64,000 nt of DNA, from the NCBI RefSeq assembly GCF_039535095.1, contig NZ_BAAAWN010000001.1:2170001-2234000 (forward strand), in the 5' to 3' direction. Shown in pieces: positions 32,412 to 42,443 of this stretch. Both the position numbers and the translations under genes were made by a program. Numbering within the stretch: the stretch's first letter is position 1; every line of letters begins with the position of its first letter. This DNA is from Arthrobacter ramosus (GTDB lineage Bacteria; Actinomycetota; Actinomycetes; Actinomycetales; Micrococcaceae). The notes under the pieces are model-generated. The model saw only the letters and a list, made by a program, of their open reading frames with translations, made no database searches and was not told the origin of the DNA.

Positions 32412-33048
32412 GGCTGCCTACCCGGTTTCCAGCGCGGGCGCCGTCCTGCCCAAGCCAGCGAAGGGTTGCACGCAGGATCGGGGCGACGTTGCCGGCGTCG
32501 GCAAGTTCCGGGGAATCGGCCATTGCCTTGTCGATACTGCCGGCGGCGTCCTTCTCCGACCAGCCGAGGCTCGTCATTGCAGCGACCACCTGCGGTTTCC
32601 AGACCGACTCGGCCGCGACGGCGGGGACGGCCCCCGGCGCGGTGCCGTGGGGAACGAGTTTGCCCGCAAGCTCCAAGACGATCCTGCCGGCCACCTTCGG
32701 CCCGATGCCGGGGACCTTGGTGAATGACTTGGCATCACCGGAATGGGCGGCGACCCGGATCGCTTCGGGTTCATGGACCGCCAGGACCGCGAGGGCCAGC
32801 CGCGGCCCCACTCCGCTCACACTGAGCAGGACATCGAAAACTTCCCGTTCGTCGTCGTTCGAGAAACCAAAGAGCGTCAGGGAGTCCTCTCGGACGATCA
32901 ACGAAGTGAACAGCTTCGCTTCCTCGCCGACTTGCAGGTGGCTGAGGGTTTGGGGCGTGGCGTAGACGCTCATTCCGGCACCGTTGAGATCGATGACGGC
33001 CGTGGAGAGACTGACGTGTGCCACGGTTCCGCGGAGAAAACTGATCAA
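32404..33048 (-). CDS. ruvA: Holliday junction DNA-binding protein RuvA
   Basis: 214 aa with the OB fold ([20 protein letters not shown]), the tandem helix-hairpin-helix ([29 protein letters not shown]) and the C-terminal domain that contacts RuvB ([17 protein letters not shown]). The TTG start at 33048 has AGGAG eight bases upstream and gives the conserved N-terminus MISFLRG. Confidence 0.96.
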   Translation of the reverse strand: MISFLRGTVAHVSLSTAVIDLNGAGMSVYATPQTLSHLQVGEEAKLFTSLIVREDSLTLFGFSNDDEREVFDVLLSVSGVGPRLALAVLAVHEPEAIRVAAHSGDAKSFTKVPGIGPKVAGRIVLELAGKLVPHGTAPGAVPAVAAESVWKPQVVAAMTSLGWSEKDAAGSIDKAMADSPELADAGNVAPILRATLRWLGQDGARAGNRVGSRG

Positions 33049-33137
33049 GACCCGGCTCCTGAAGTACTGCCCCGTGCATGCTGCGCCGCGGGCTATCCGA
33101 ACATATCTACGAATACCCTAGCAAGGGCCACCGACAT

Positions 33138-33716
33138 TTACCGGGCGCGGCGCGCTTTCGCTTCGGCTTCAGCCCACGCTCGCTGGGCCGGCGTCAACGC
33201 GGTGCTCCCTGGCCCTGTGGTGGCAACGGCGGCACCGCTGCCGGCCCGCCACGCATGCGTGACGGCGAGGGCCAACGCGTCCGCGGCGTCGGCCGGGCGC
33301 GGCGGGGCGTCCAGGCGCAGGATCTTGGTGATGAGTTTTGTCACCGCTTCTTTGTTGGAGGTGCCGCTTCCCGTGACGGCAGCTTTGACCTCCGACGGCG
33401 TGTGGAGCGCCACCGGGATGCCGCGCCGCGCAGCGGCCGCGATGACCACGCCGGACGCCTGTGCGACGCCCATGACCGTGCTGACGTTCAACTGGGAGAA
33501 CACCCGTTCGACCGCAAGAACATCGGGTTTGTACAGGTCCAGCCATTCATCGATGGCCTTGGCGATGACCAGCAAGCGCTGGTCCAATGATTGTTCCGGG
33601 GAGGTTCCCACGACGCAGACGGCCACCATCGTGGCGCGGCGGTTCCGTTCGACGTCGACCACTCCGATGCCGCAACGGGTGAGGCCCGGATCGACTCCCA
33701 ATACGCGAAGAGTCAA
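33138..33716 (-). CDS. ruvC: Crossover junction endodeoxyribonuclease RuvC
   Basis: Holliday junction resolvase, 192 aa. The catalytic acids are visible in [24 protein letters not shown] and, near the C-terminus, [20 protein letters not shown]. The TTG at 33716 gives the conserved [11 protein letters not shown] start. Followed by ruvA after about 90 bp. Confidence 0.96.
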   Translation of the reverse strand: MTLRVLGVDPGLTRCGIGVVDVERNRRATMVAVCVVGTSPEQSLDQRLLVIAKAIDEWLDLYKPDVLAVERVFSQLNVSTVMGVAQASGVVIAAAARRGIPVALHTPSEVKAAVTGSGTSNKEAVTKLITKILRLDAPPRPADAADALALAVTHAWRAGSGAAVATTGPGSTALTPAQRAWAEAEAKARRAR

Positions 33717-33761
33717 GTCCGGGCCTCCCTGTTTGTTATGAAGCTGTGTTGCAAGTGGGCG

Positions 33762-34517
33762 CTACTCGGCTTCGAGCGCAGCCTGGACTTCCTCGCTCAT
33801 GTCCGCGTTGGTGTACACGTTCTGGACGTCGTCGAGATCCTCAAGGGCGTCGACGAGCTTCATGAACTTCTTGGCTCCGTCGAGGTCCAGCGGCACCTGC
33901 ATGGACGGGACGAATTCAGCTTCGTCCGTCTCGTATTCGATGCCGGCTTCCTTGAGGGCTTCGCGGATTGCCTGGAGATCGGTGGGCTCGGAGTGGATTT
34001 CCCAGTTCTCGCCGTTGTCCTTGACTTCCTCGGCGCCGGCGTCGAGCACGGCCATCAGGATGTCGTCTTCGCTGAGCCCGTTCTTGGGCAGGTTGACGAC
34101 GCCCTTGCGGGTGAAGAGGTAGCTCACCGAGCCGGGGTCGGCAATGGTGCCGCCGTTGCGGGAGATAGCCAGCCGGACCTCGGAGGCAGCACGGTTCTTG
34201 TTGTCCGTGAGGCACTCGATCAGAAGGGCGGAACCCTGCGGGCCGCGGGCTTCGTACATGATCTCCGTGTAGTCGACCACTTCGCCGGTCAGGCCGGCTC
34301 CGCGCTTGATGGCGCGGTCGATGTTGTCAGCGGGGACCGATGTCTTCTTGGCTTTGGTGACAGCCAGTTCCAGGCTGGGGTTGCCGGCAAGGTCCGGTCC
34401 GCCCATGCGGGCCGCGACTTCGATGTTCTTGATCAGTTTGGCGAACGACTTGGCCCGGCGGCTATCGAGGATGGCCTTCTTGTGCTTGGTCGTCGCCCAT
34501 TTGGAGTGGCCTGACAT
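33762..34517 (-). CDS. yebC: YebC/PmpR-family protein
   Basis: 251 aa, starting [20 protein letters not shown], the family hallmark, with the three-domain fold ending [14 protein letters not shown]. Members bind DNA as regulators (PmpR) or act on stalled ribosomes; recent work links the family to polyproline translation, which would fit the nearby EF-P gene, but this cannot be decided from sequence. It lies 3 bp from the pdxT stop. Confidence 0.94.
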   Translation of the reverse strand: MSGHSKWATTKHKKAILDSRRAKSFAKLIKNIEVAARMGGPDLAGNPSLELAVTKAKKTSVPADNIDRAIKRGAGLTGEVVDYTEIMYEARGPQGSALLIECLTDNKNRAASEVRLAISRNGGTIADPGSVSYLFTRKGVVNLPKNGLSEDDILMAVLDAGAEEVKDNGENWEIHSEPTDLQAIREALKEAGIEYETDEAEFVPSMQVPLDLDGAKKFMKLVDALEDLDDVQNVYTNADMSEEVQAALEAE

Positions 34518-34520
34518 GCT

Positions 34521-35222
34521 TTAAACTTCCCCTCTGATCATTCGAATAAACAATTCATGCACGCGCTTCTCCCCAGTCACTTCCGGGTGGAAGGAGGTGG
34601 CCAGCAACCGACCTGAGCGCACTGCAACAATTCTAGCCAACCCGTGCAAAGTGTCCGTGTGGGCGGCTTTTCCCGGTTCCACCTGGGCAAGGATTTCGAC
34701 GCCGGGACCGACGCGTTCCACCCACGGTCCGCGGATGAAGACGGCGTGGACGGGGTCGACGCCGGTCTCGCCTGCGCTGAACTCGAGGCCTTTGAAGTCA
34801 AGGTCGGTTTCGAAAGACTCGCGCTGCCGCCCGAAGGCGTTGCGACGGACCGTGATGTCCAATCCACCGAAAGTCTGCTGCGGATTCCCGGCGAGGTCCG
34901 TGGCGGGATCGGCGATGTCATCGGCCAGCAGGATCATGCCGGCGCAGGATCCATAGACCGGCAGGCCGGACGCGATCTGCTTGCGGATGGGATCGGCGAG
35001 TTCAAAGATGCGCGCCAGCTTGTCGATAGTGGTCGACTCGCCGCCGGGGATAATGAGGCCGTCAATGTCGTCGAGTTCCGCCGGGCGCCGGATGCCGACG
35101 CCGGTGGCACCGGCCGCTTCGACGGCGTGGATGTGCTCACGAAAATCGCCTTGTAGTGCGAGGACGCCGATGCGCAGGCCCGAGCCCACGCTTGATGACG
35201 CCTCGGAAGGGGGATTGGTCAT
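34521..35222 (-). CDS. pdxT: Pyridoxal 5'-phosphate synthase glutaminase subunit
   Basis: Releases ammonia from glutamine for PdxS. The triad is visible: Cys in YGSCAGMI, and His/Glu in SFHPEVTGEKR; GGESTTIDKL is the oxyanion/structure motif. From ATG 35222 (MTNPPSEASSSVGSGLRIGV) it is 233 aa; the much longer open frame reaching 35579 is antisense to murT and rejected. pdxS lies 4.4 kb away with murT-gatD and an M3 peptidase between. Confidence 0.95.
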   Translation of the reverse strand: MTNPPSEASSSVGSGLRIGVLALQGDFREHIHAVEAAGATGVGIRRPAELDDIDGLIIPGGESTTIDKLARIFELADPIRKQIASGLPVYGSCAGMILLADDIADPATDLAGNPQQTFGGLDITVRRNAFGRQRESFETDLDFKGLEFSAGETGVDPVHAVFIRGPWVERVGPGVEILAQVEPGKAAHTDTLHGLARIVAVRSGRLLATSFHPEVTGEKRVHELFIRMIRGEV

Positions 35223-35309
35223 TCGACCATCATAATGCGCTGCCACTGCTGGCTCGCTCCGGCAACCCCAGGGCTGGCCTTCGGCACGTGGTTTATGCAC
35301 CAACTGGGA

Positions 35310-35315
35310 TATATT
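35310..35315 (+). promoter_or_regulatory. -10 element of murT, probably a leaderless transcript
   Basis: TATATT ends seven bases before the murT ATG at 35323, so transcription would start at or next to the start codon. No ribosome binding site is seen in ACAGAGC, which supports leaderless translation, common in Actinobacteria. A matching -35 box is not clear. Confidence 0.45.
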
Positions 35316-35322
35316 ACAGAGC

Positions 35323-36618
35323 ATGTTTTCGTTCACCGTTCCACTTGGCAAGCTGGTCCGTGCTGTGTCCCGGCTGCGTGGCGGTGGTTCGGCTTTGCCC
35401 GGCCTCGTGGTCGAGAAGATCGACCCCGGCTTCATGCAGAGGACGTTGTCCTCGCTCCCCCACGGCGTGGCGGTGGTGAGCGGAACCAATGGCAAGACGA
35501 CCACCACCAAAATGGTGGTGGAGCTCTTGGAGAGCCAGGGCCTGAAGGTCTTCACCAACCGGACGGGCAGCAACTTCACCCGTGGCGTCGCAGCTGCGCT
35601 CCTGGGTGAGGTGGACTGGCGCGGCAGGCTGGGCGCCGACGTCGCGGTATTGGAACTCGATGAAGCTCATGCCGTGCATTTCGTGAACAAGGTGCCGCCG
35701 CGCTACTGCCTTCTCCTGAACGTCCTGCGCGACCAACTGGACCGTTTCGGCGAAATCGACGCCACCGCGATGCTCCTTCAGCGCATCGCCGAGCGCACCA
35801 CCGGCACCGTAGTCCTGAACCGCGAGGACCCCCGGGTCGCCCGTATTGCCGGAGCCGTCAGCGGCCCCGAGGTGCTCTACTTCGGATTGGACGAATCGCT
35901 CCGGAGCACCTTCCCGAACGACGACGACATGCGGACCACGGCTCCGGGAACCAGCCCCCGGGGTGACGTTCCCGCCTCCCCGGCGGCCGACGTCGTACTC
36001 CGCCGGGTCGGTACCGATGACGCCGACTTCGAGTTCGACGGAACCCGCGTGTCGACGCACATGAAACTCCGAGGTGTCTACAACATCTTCAATGCCGCGG
36101 CCGCATTGGTGCTGGCCAGGAGCATCACCGGGGCAAGCGGAAGGCCCGGCGATGCGGCCAAGCTGGTCAAGGCGCTCTCCGAGGTGGCTCCGGCCTTTGG
36201 CCGCGGGGAGAGCCTGACGGTGGATGGCCAGCCCCTTGAGTTGGTCCTGGTGAAGAACCCGAGTGGTTTCCGCCTGGGCCTGAAGTCATTCCCGGCGAAG
36301 GGCTACGCGTCCATGATCGCCATCAACGACAACTATGCCGACGGCCGTGACATGTCGTGGCTCTGGGATGTTGAATTCGAATCCCTGCGCGAGGACGGTG
36401 TCGAGGTCCTGACCGGCGTCCGTGCATACGACATGGCCCTGCGCCTCCAGTACGACGAGGTCCGTTTCGGTTCAGTGGACACAGACATCCCTGCAGCCCT
36501 GGCTGAATTCATCCGGGGGTCGGCGGGCAAGCCGAAACGTGTCTTCTGCACGTACACCGCGATGTTGGCCATCCGGCGCGAACTCTCCAAAATCACCACA
36601 GTAGAGGTGGTCTCATGA
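35323..36618 (+). CDS. murT: Lipid II isoglutaminyl synthase, MurT subunit, without zinc-ribbon cysteines
   Basis: Activates the D-Glu carboxylate of lipid II for amidation by GatD. 431 aa with a Mur-ligase P-loop VSGTNGKTTTTKM near residues 49-61, AVLELDEAHAVHFV, NVLRDQLDRFGEID, and a C-terminal DUF1727 domain (KNPSGFRLGLKSFP, NDNYADGRDMSWLWD). The central region, where Staphylococcus MurT has a four-Cys zinc ribbon, contains no cysteine (residues about 165-250). It overlaps gatD by four bases. In a species with L-Lys- or DAP-type wall, amidation affects cross-linking. Confidence 0.94.
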   Translation: MFSFTVPLGKLVRAVSRLRGGGSALPGLVVEKIDPGFMQRTLSSLPHGVAVVSGTNGKTTTTKMVVELLESQGLKVFTNRTGSNFTRGVAAALLGEVDWRGRLGADVAVLELDEAHAVHFVNKVPPRYCLLLNVLRDQLDRFGEIDATAMLLQRIAERTTGTVVLNREDPRVARIAGAVSGPEVLYFGLDESLRSTFPNDDDMRTTAPGTSPRGDVPASPAADVVLRRVGTDDADFEFDGTRVSTHMKLRGVYNIFNAAAALVLARSITGASGRPGDAAKLVKALSEVAPAFGRGESLTVDGQPLELVLVKNPSGFRLGLKSFPAKGYASMIAINDNYADGRDMSWLWDVEFESLREDGVEVLTGVRAYDMALRLQYDEVRFGSVDTDIPAALAEFIRGSAGKPKRVFCTYTAMLAIRRELSKITTVEVVS

Positions 36619-37367
36619 CCCCGGCCGAAGACACCGCCCTCCACGCCAGCAAGGGCACCATCCGGGTCCTCCAGCTGTATCCCCGTGACATGAACATTTA
36701 CGGCGACTGGGGCAACGCACTCGTCCTGCGGCAGCGCTTGCTCTGGCACGGTTACACGCCTGAGCTCCTTGAATACAACGTGGGCGACGACTTCCCCGAA
36801 GATGTCGATCTCATTGTGGGCGGCGGCGGCCAGGACAGTGGCCAGGCAGTCATCCAGGACGATCTCCAGGCACGAGGCGGGCAACTCCGCGAGATGGCAG
36901 AGGACGGAACGCCCATGTTGGTTATTTGCGGTCTCTACCAGCTTTTCGGAAAGTTCTTCAAGACAAAGGCCGGCCCCGTCATCCCCGGCATCGGCATCCT
37001 GGATGTCGAGACCGTCGGCACCGATGAACGCCTCATCGGAAACGTCACGCTCACCTCGCCCGAGTTCGGCGAAATCATGGGCTACGAAAACCACAGCGGA
37101 CAGACGGCCCTGGGTCCCGGCGTCGAGCCCCTCGGCACCGTGTCCAAGGGTGCCGGCAACAACAGCAAAGACAACCATGAAGGCGCCAGGCACCGGAATG
37201 TTGTTGCCAGCTACCTGCACGGTTCCTTGTTGCCCAAGAATCCTGCGATCGCCGATTTCCTGATCCGGACCGCAGTCGAACGCAAGTACGGCACTTTCGT
37301 CCCCGGAACGCCCGACGACGGCTTCGCCCGCCTCGCGCGCGAACATGCGGCGCGGCGGCCGCGCTAA
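36615..37367 (+). CDS. gatD: Lipid II isoglutaminyl synthase, glutamine amidotransferase subunit
   Basis: Class I-type glutaminase that feeds ammonia to MurT. 250 aa. The nucleophile is in MLVICGLYQLFG, the catalytic histidine in YLHGSLLPKNP, and GGGGQDSGQ lies in the oxyanion region. The substrate arginine region is near YENHSGQT. Its ATG overlaps the murT TGA, consistent with a stoichiometric complex. Confidence 0.95.
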   Translation: MTPAEDTALHASKGTIRVLQLYPRDMNIYGDWGNALVLRQRLLWHGYTPELLEYNVGDDFPEDVDLIVGGGGQDSGQAVIQDDLQARGGQLREMAEDGTPMLVICGLYQLFGKFFKTKAGPVIPGIGILDVETVGTDERLIGNVTLTSPEFGEIMGYENHSGQTALGPGVEPLGTVSKGAGNNSKDNHEGARHRNVVASYLHGSLLPKNPAIADFLIRTAVERKYGTFVPGTPDDGFARLAREHAARRPR

Positions 37368-37416
37368 CACGAGGAAAACCGTTGTGGGCGGGGGCCTTGC
37401 ATGAAAGGGTTGCTTC

Positions 37417-39429
37417 ATGACGAACCCACTCTTGGAGCCGAGTACCCTTCCCTTCGGATTGCCGCCCTTCGCCGCTATCCGGGACAGCCACTACGCCGAA
37501 GCTGTGGATGCCGGCCTCGCTGAGCACCTGGCCGAAATCCAGTCCATCGTGGACAATCCGGAGCCCGCATCCTTCGAAAACACGGCAGTTGCGATGGAAC
37601 GCTCCGGCCGCCTGCTGGAGCGGGCAGCGGCATCCTTCTTCACGCTGGTTTCTGCCGATGCCTCGGAGGCCATCCGCGAACTCGAAACCGAGCTGTCTCC
37701 GCGTTTCGCGAGCCATCAGGACGCGGTCTACCTCAACCGCGGACTGTACGAGCGATTTGCAGCCATAGACACCTCGGGACTTGATGACGAGTCCATCCGG
37801 CTGGTGCAGGAGTACCTGAGGGAATTCCGCCAGTCGGGGATCCAGCTTGATCCAGATGACCAGGAAAAGCTCAAGTGGCTCAATGCGGAGCTCTCCCGTT
37901 TGGGAACGGAGTACGGACAACGCGTCAAGGAAGCCATGAAGGCCGCAGCCCTTGTGGTGGATGACGCCACGGAACTTGCCGGCCTGCCAGCGGACGATAT
38001 CGCCAGCGCCGCCGAGGCAGCTCGCACGGCCGGGCACGAGGGGAAGTACCTCCTGACCCTCATACAGCCGAGCAACCAGCCTGCTTTGGCTTCTTTGCAG
38101 AACCGCGAGCTCCGGCGCCGCCTCTATGAGGCGTCCATTGCGCGGGGCAGTGACGGCGGCAGCCTGGACGTCCTGGAATTGGCGAAGGCGATGGTGCGTT
38201 TGAGGGCCGAGAAGGCGAGCCTTCTCGGGTTCGGCAACTACGCTGAACTGGTCATGGACCGCCAGACCGCACCCGATTTCGCGGCCGTGCAGGCGATGCT
38301 CAACCGCCTCGCTCCTGCCGCCATCCGAAACGCCGACGCCGAAGCGGCAGCCTTGGCGGAGAGCGCAGGGCACCCGCTGGAAGCCTGGGATTGGGCGTAC
38401 TACTCCTCGAAGGTCCGGCGGGAGCGCTACGAGGTGGACGAACAGTTGCTTCGGCCCTACTTCGAACTGGATCGGGTACTGGTGGACGGCGTGTTCTTCG
38501 CAGCCACGAGCCTCTTCGGTATTACTTTCCACGAGCGCAAAGACCTTGAGGGATACCACCCCGACGTCCGCGTCTGGGAAGTGAGGAACGAGGACGGCTC
38601 TGAGCTTGGGCTTTTCCTGGGCGACTACTACTCGCGGGACTCCAAGCGCGGTGGCGCCTGGATGGACTCGCTCGTCGAACAATCAGCACTGCTGGGTACC
38701 AAGCCAGTGGTGATCAACAACCTGAACATCTCCAAACCGCCGGCTGGAGAAGCGACGCTTCTCACCCTGGACGAAGTACGGACCACTTTCCACGAGTTCG
38801 GCCATGCCTTGCACGGGCTCTTCTCCAACGTCACGTATCCGCGGTTTTCCGGAACCTCGGTGCCCCGGGACTTCGTGGAGTATCCGTCACAGGTCAACGA
38901 GATGTGGATCATGTGGCCCGAGATTATCGGCAACTACGCCCGCCACCACGCCACCGGCGAACCGCTCCCCCGGGACACTATTGAACGTCTCAACGAGTCC
39001 AAGCTCTGGGGCGAAGGTTTCGCGACCACGGAGTACCTCGGTGCCGCCCTTTTGGATCTGGCCTGGCACGTGTTGGAAGTAGACGGCGTTCCAGACGATG
39101 CGCAGGCTTTCGAGGCCAAGGCATTGGCTGCGGCCGGCGTGGCGCACTCCCTCATACCGCCCCGGTACCGCACGGGATATTTCCAGCACATCTTTGCCGG
39201 GGATTTCTACGCAGCCGGGTACTACTCCTACATCTGGAGTGAAGTGCTTGACGCGGAAACGGTGGACTGGTTCACGGAAAACGGCGGGCTGCTGCGCCGG
39301 AACGGCGAACGATTCCGCTCGGAACTGCTCTCCCGTGGCAATAGCCGGGATCCGTTGGAATCGTTCCGCACCCTCCGGGGCCGCGAGGCCTCCCTCGAGC
39401 CCCTCCTGAAGCGCCGCGGTTTGGAGTAA
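37417..39429 (+). CDS. M3-family metallopeptidase (oligopeptidase)
   Basis: A 670-aa zinc peptidase of the thimet/Dcp type acting on short peptides in the cytoplasm. The active-site motif TFHEFGHALHGLF lies near residue 460, with the third ligand Glu in the downstream NEMWIMWPEI region and the substrate Tyr/His in ALLDLAWHVL and YRTGYFQHIFAG. No signal peptide. AAAGGG precedes ATG 37417. It follows gatD by 49 bp and converges on pdxS. Confidence 0.95.
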   Translation: MTNPLLEPSTLPFGLPPFAAIRDSHYAEAVDAGLAEHLAEIQSIVDNPEPASFENTAVAMERSGRLLERAAASFFTLVSADASEAIRELETELSPRFASHQDAVYLNRGLYERFAAIDTSGLDDESIRLVQEYLREFRQSGIQLDPDDQEKLKWLNAELSRLGTEYGQRVKEAMKAAALVVDDATELAGLPADDIASAAEAARTAGHEGKYLLTLIQPSNQPALASLQNRELRRRLYEASIARGSDGGSLDVLELAKAMVRLRAEKASLLGFGNYAELVMDRQTAPDFAAVQAMLNRLAPAAIRNADAEAAALAESAGHPLEAWDWAYYSSKVRRERYEVDEQLLRPYFELDRVLVDGVFFAATSLFGITFHERKDLEGYHPDVRVWEVRNEDGSELGLFLGDYYSRDSKRGGAWMDSLVEQSALLGTKPVVINNLNISKPPAGEATLLTLDEVRTTFHEFGHALHGLFSNVTYPRFSGTSVPRDFVEYPSQVNEMWIMWPEIIGNYARHHATGEPLPRDTIERLNESKLWGEGFATTEYLGAALLDLAWHVLEVDGVPDDAQAFEAKALAAAGVAHSLIPPRYRTGYFQHIFAGDFYAAGYYSYIWSEVLDAETVDWFTENGGLLRRNGERFRSELLSRGNSRDPLESFRTLRGREASLEPLLKRRGLE

Positions 39430-39511
39430 CTGGGCCAGCCCAACTGACTCGCAATTGTTGTCGTTTTGGGCCCTCATAACGACATCAACTGCTAGCTACT
39501 TGGGTTAACGC

Positions 39512-39554
39512 ACGACGGCGACCGGTCACCGAAAAGGTGACCGGCCGCCGTCGT
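39512..39554. terminator. Bidirectional terminator between M3 peptidase and pdxS
   Basis: Arms 39512-39530 and 39536-39554 form a 19-bp stem with one G-U pair and a five-base GAAAA loop. It stands between convergent genes and can serve both. Confidence 0.85.
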
Positions 39555-39597
39555 ACTTAGCGGCAGCGCCAACCGAGCGCGCCGGCTTAGCTAAGAC

Positions 39598-40524
39598 TTA
39601 CCAGCCGCGCTCGGCAAGGCGGTGGGGTTCGGGGATTTCCTCGACGTTGATGCCGACCATGGCTTCGCCCAGGCCGCGGGAGACCTTGGCGATGACGTCG
39701 GGGTCATCGAAGAAGGTGGTGGCCTTCACGACGGCGGCGGCACGCTGGGCCGGGTTGCCGGACTTGAAGATGCCCGAACCGACGAACACGCCGTCCGCAC
39801 CGAGCTGCATCATCATGGCAGCGTCGGCCGGGGTGGCGATGCCGCCGGCCGTGAATAGCACGACGGGGAGCTTGCCGGTCGCGGCAACTTCCTTGACGAG
39901 CTCGTACGGGGCCTGCAGTTCCTTGGCCGCGACGTAGAGCTCGTCCTCGGGCAGCGTGGAGAGCCGGAGGATCTCGGCGCGGATCTGGCGCATGTGGGTG
40001 GTGGCGTTGGAGACGTCGCCGGTGCCGGCCTCGCCCTTGGAGCGGATCATGGCCGCGCCCTCGTTGATGCGGCGCAGCGCCTCACCAAGGTTCGTAGCAC
40101 CGCAGACGAAGGGAACCGTGAAGTTCCACTTGTCGATGTGGTGGGTGTAGTCGGCCGGGGTCAGGACCTCAGACTCGTCGATGTAGTCCACGCCCAGGGA
40201 CTGCAGGACCTGGGCCTCGACGAAGTGGCCGATGCGGGCCTTGGCCATGACGGGGATGGACACGGCGGCGATGATCGCATCGATCATGTCCGGGTCCGAC
40301 ATGCGGGACACGCCACCCTGGGCGCGGATGTCGGCGGGAACGCGCTCGAGCGCCATGACGGCCACGGCACCGGCATCTTCGGCGATGCGGGCCTGCTCGA
40401 CGTTGACGACGTCCATGATGACGCCGCCCTTGAGCATCTCGGCCATGCCGCGCTTGACGCGGTTGCTGCCCGTAACGCTGGCTGCGGACGAACCGGCTTC
40501 GTTGCTTACATCAGGTGTAGACAC
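39598..40524 (-). CDS. pdxS: Pyridoxal 5'-phosphate synthase lyase subunit
   Basis: Builds PLP from ribose 5-phosphate, glyceraldehyde 3-phosphate and ammonia from PdxT. From GTG 40524 the protein is 308 aa. The two catalytic lysines are in [10 protein letters not shown] and [11 protein letters not shown]... regions, and [20 protein letters not shown] is the N-terminal signature. In relatives pdxS usually lies closer to pdxT; here the pair is split. Confidence 0.96.
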   Translation of the reverse strand: MSTPDVSNEAGSSAASVTGSNRVKRGMAEMLKGGVIMDVVNVEQARIAEDAGAVAVMALERVPADIRAQGGVSRMSDPDMIDAIIAAVSIPVMAKARIGHFVEAQVLQSLGVDYIDESEVLTPADYTHHIDKWNFTVPFVCGATNLGEALRRINEGAAMIRSKGEAGTGDVSNATTHMRQIRAEILRLSTLPEDELYVAAKELQAPYELVKEVAATGKLPVVLFTAGGIATPADAAMMMQLGADGVFVGSGIFKSGNPAQRAAAVVKATTFFDDPDVIAKVSRGLGEAMVGINVEEIPEPHRLAERGW

Positions 40525-40751
40525 AAAAACCCCTATGGGTAGATAGAAGACCTTGGCCGGGGCGCAGGCGGACAGGGGCCACACACAGCGCACACCGGAT
40601 TTCCAGGTCACATTGACCAAGTAACTTCAATACTAGTCCCCTGCGCTGTGCCCGTCGTACTTGATTACCAGCCTCGGCCACGCAGTTCCGGCGGCACCGC
40701 GCACCGGGTCGCGCCGGTATCCTTCGGGAACAGATCGCAAGCTAGCTGGGC

Positions 40752-40776
40752 TATAAATGTCAGACCCCCGTGTCAG
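40752..40776 (+). promoter_or_regulatory. Possible promoter/operator ahead of the RIT-split HNH gene
   Basis: A -10-like TATAAA (40752-40757) is followed by two direct TGTCAG repeats at 40758-40763 and 40771-40776, ten bases before the ATG at 40786. The other DUF222/HNH gene has a loosely similar CTAAATTGTCGG at 15910-15921. No clear -35 box. Confidence 0.35.
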
Positions 40777-40785
40777 GGTTTATTC

Positions 40786-42306
40786 ATGGAAGGCATCGGT
40801 CAACTCGTGGCACCTCGGGCAGCCCCGCCCGAGGTCGGGCTCGCGTCGTTGGGACGTCTGTCCCGCCGCCTGAAGCCCGTTCCTGCCCGGCATGCCGGGC
40901 AGCAAAACCGGGCCGCCGTGCCGTCGCGGGCCGCGCTGTCGCCCGCACCTGACCTTGATCGGGCCGTGGCGGCGATGGAAGCGCTGCGCTCAACAGCTGT
41001 CGCCGACGCCGGCGTGTTTGCTTTCCCCGATGCCGCGGATTTCGCCGGCAAGGTCGAGGAGATCTCGCGGACGGTGGAGTTCTTGCAGCTCGTGGCCGCC
41101 GGGGCCGTGGAGCGGACCCGGCGCGAAGCCCAGGCGGCACGGCAGGCATCCCCGGCGGCGGGGTGGCGGACCGGCTGGACCGAGCCCACCGCAGCCGCAC
41201 CGGTCGCGGGAACTGAAGCCGATACCGCAGCAGCCGCGGCCGGCCCGGAAGGCTCTGCCGCCGGCCTCACGGCAGCAGCCGAAGCGCTCGACGACGGGTA
41301 CCGGAACGCCGCCGAATTCCTGCGCGCCAGGCTGCGGATCAGCATCGGCGAAGCGAGGCGCCGGCTCGCACTGGCCTCCGGGGTGCTCCCGCAGACCGGG
41401 ATCGCCGGGCAGGACGTTCCCGCACGGCACGGGGTCCTCGCCGCGGCCCTGTCCTCGGCAGCCCTGCCCTCCCGCTCGGCCACGGTGATCAGCACGGCCC
41501 TGGACCAGGTACGGCACCTCGCCGACGCGGAAACCGCCCACCAGATGGAACACTCACTCACCAACACTGCGGTGCAGAGCGATCCCGATTTCGTCTCCCG
41601 GATGGCCAAACGCTGGGTCGATGCCATCGACCAGGACGGATCCGAACCCGGCGAGGAAGAACTGCGCCACCGCCAGGGAGCGTTCATCCGCAAACCCCGC
41701 CGCGGCCTGCATCATCTGGAAATCTTCGCCACCGCGGACCAATTCGAAACCCTCGCCACCGTCATGAACACCGCCGCCAACCCGCGCCTCCAGCCCAACG
41801 CCGCCGGCACCGGCACCGGCACCGACTTGGACCCACGCTCCCGGGCGCAGAAACTGCTCGACGGGCTCATCGGCGCCTGCGCAGTGGCCCTGTCCACCGG
41901 CGAGCTGCCCGCGAACGGTGGCCTCCGGCCGCAGGTGATGGTGACCATCGATTACCGCGACCTCCTGGAGCGCCTCGAACACCTCGACAGCGAAACGCCC
42001 GCCGGCGCCCGCCTCAGCAGCGGCGCCTCCACGTTCCAGGGCCCGCTCCACCCCTCGGTCATCCGCAAGATCGCCTGCGACGCGGACATCATCCCCGTCC
42101 TGCTCGGCAGCGACAGCCGCGTGCTGGACATCGGCCGCACCACCCGGGTCTTCCCGCCCCACATCCGCAAAGCCATCATCGCCCGCGACCAAGGCTGCGC
42201 CTTCCCCGACTGCACCATCCCCGCACCCCGGTGCGAAGCCCACCACATCACCTACTGGTCCAACGGCGGCACCACCGGAACCGACAACGGCACCCTCTTA
42301 TGTAGC
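40786..42306 (+). pseudogene. DUF222/HNH endonuclease, 5' part, interrupted by RIT element
   Basis: Reads from ATG 40786 (MEGIGQLVAPRAAPPEVGLA) through DUF222 (ARLRISIGEARRRLALASG, ALPSRSATVISTALDQV) into the HNH domain: KAIIARDQGCAFPDCTIPAP, CEAHHITYWSNGGTTG and TDNGTLLCS, where the coding sequence stops making sense. The last host codons are TGT AGC (Cys-Ser) at 42301-42306. The missing end of the domain lies at 45715-45858 in the same strand and frame. As it stands the frame reads on through the repeat array to a stop at 42672. The HNH histidine-rich end is lost, so the encoded nuclease should be dead. Confidence 0.93.
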
Positions 42307-42352
42307 TTATGCCGATGTCGGCATAAGCTGCATTATGCCGATGTCGGCATAA
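42307..42352. repeat. Two 20-bp palindromes at the left end of the RIT element
   Basis: Palindromes at 42307-42326 and 42333-42352, each TTATGCCGA-TG-TCGGCATAA, with the hexamer GCTGCA at 42327-42332 and again at 42353-42358. The nine-base half-site TTATGCCGA is the same word that repeats inside both terminal repeats. The array is absent at the right end. It may be recombinase binding sites or scars of earlier insertions. Confidence 0.9.
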
Positions 42353-42443
42353 GCTGCATTATGCCGATGTCCGGATTATGCCGACGTTTGCTGTTGTGGC
42401 CTGATTTGGCGGGCTTGTCTGGGATTCTTATCGGCATAATCAG
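42353..42443 (+). repeat. Left terminal inverted repeat of RIT element (91 bp)
   Basis: Base-for-base reverse complement of 45630-45720. Half-sites TTATGCCGA lie at 42359-42367 and 42376-42384 (direct), and an inverted copy at 42431-42439. The ritC stop codon (42442-42440) is inside it. Confidence 0.95.

Noticed and set aside
34521..35579. Extended pdxT reading from 35579 (352 codons)
   Set aside because: The extra 119 residues are antisense to murT and have no homology; ATG 35222 gives the normal PdxT length.
42301..42367. 26-bp units read as a short CRISPR array
   Set aside because: There are no variable spacers, only a fixed GCTGCA hexamer, and the units match the RIT inverted repeats.
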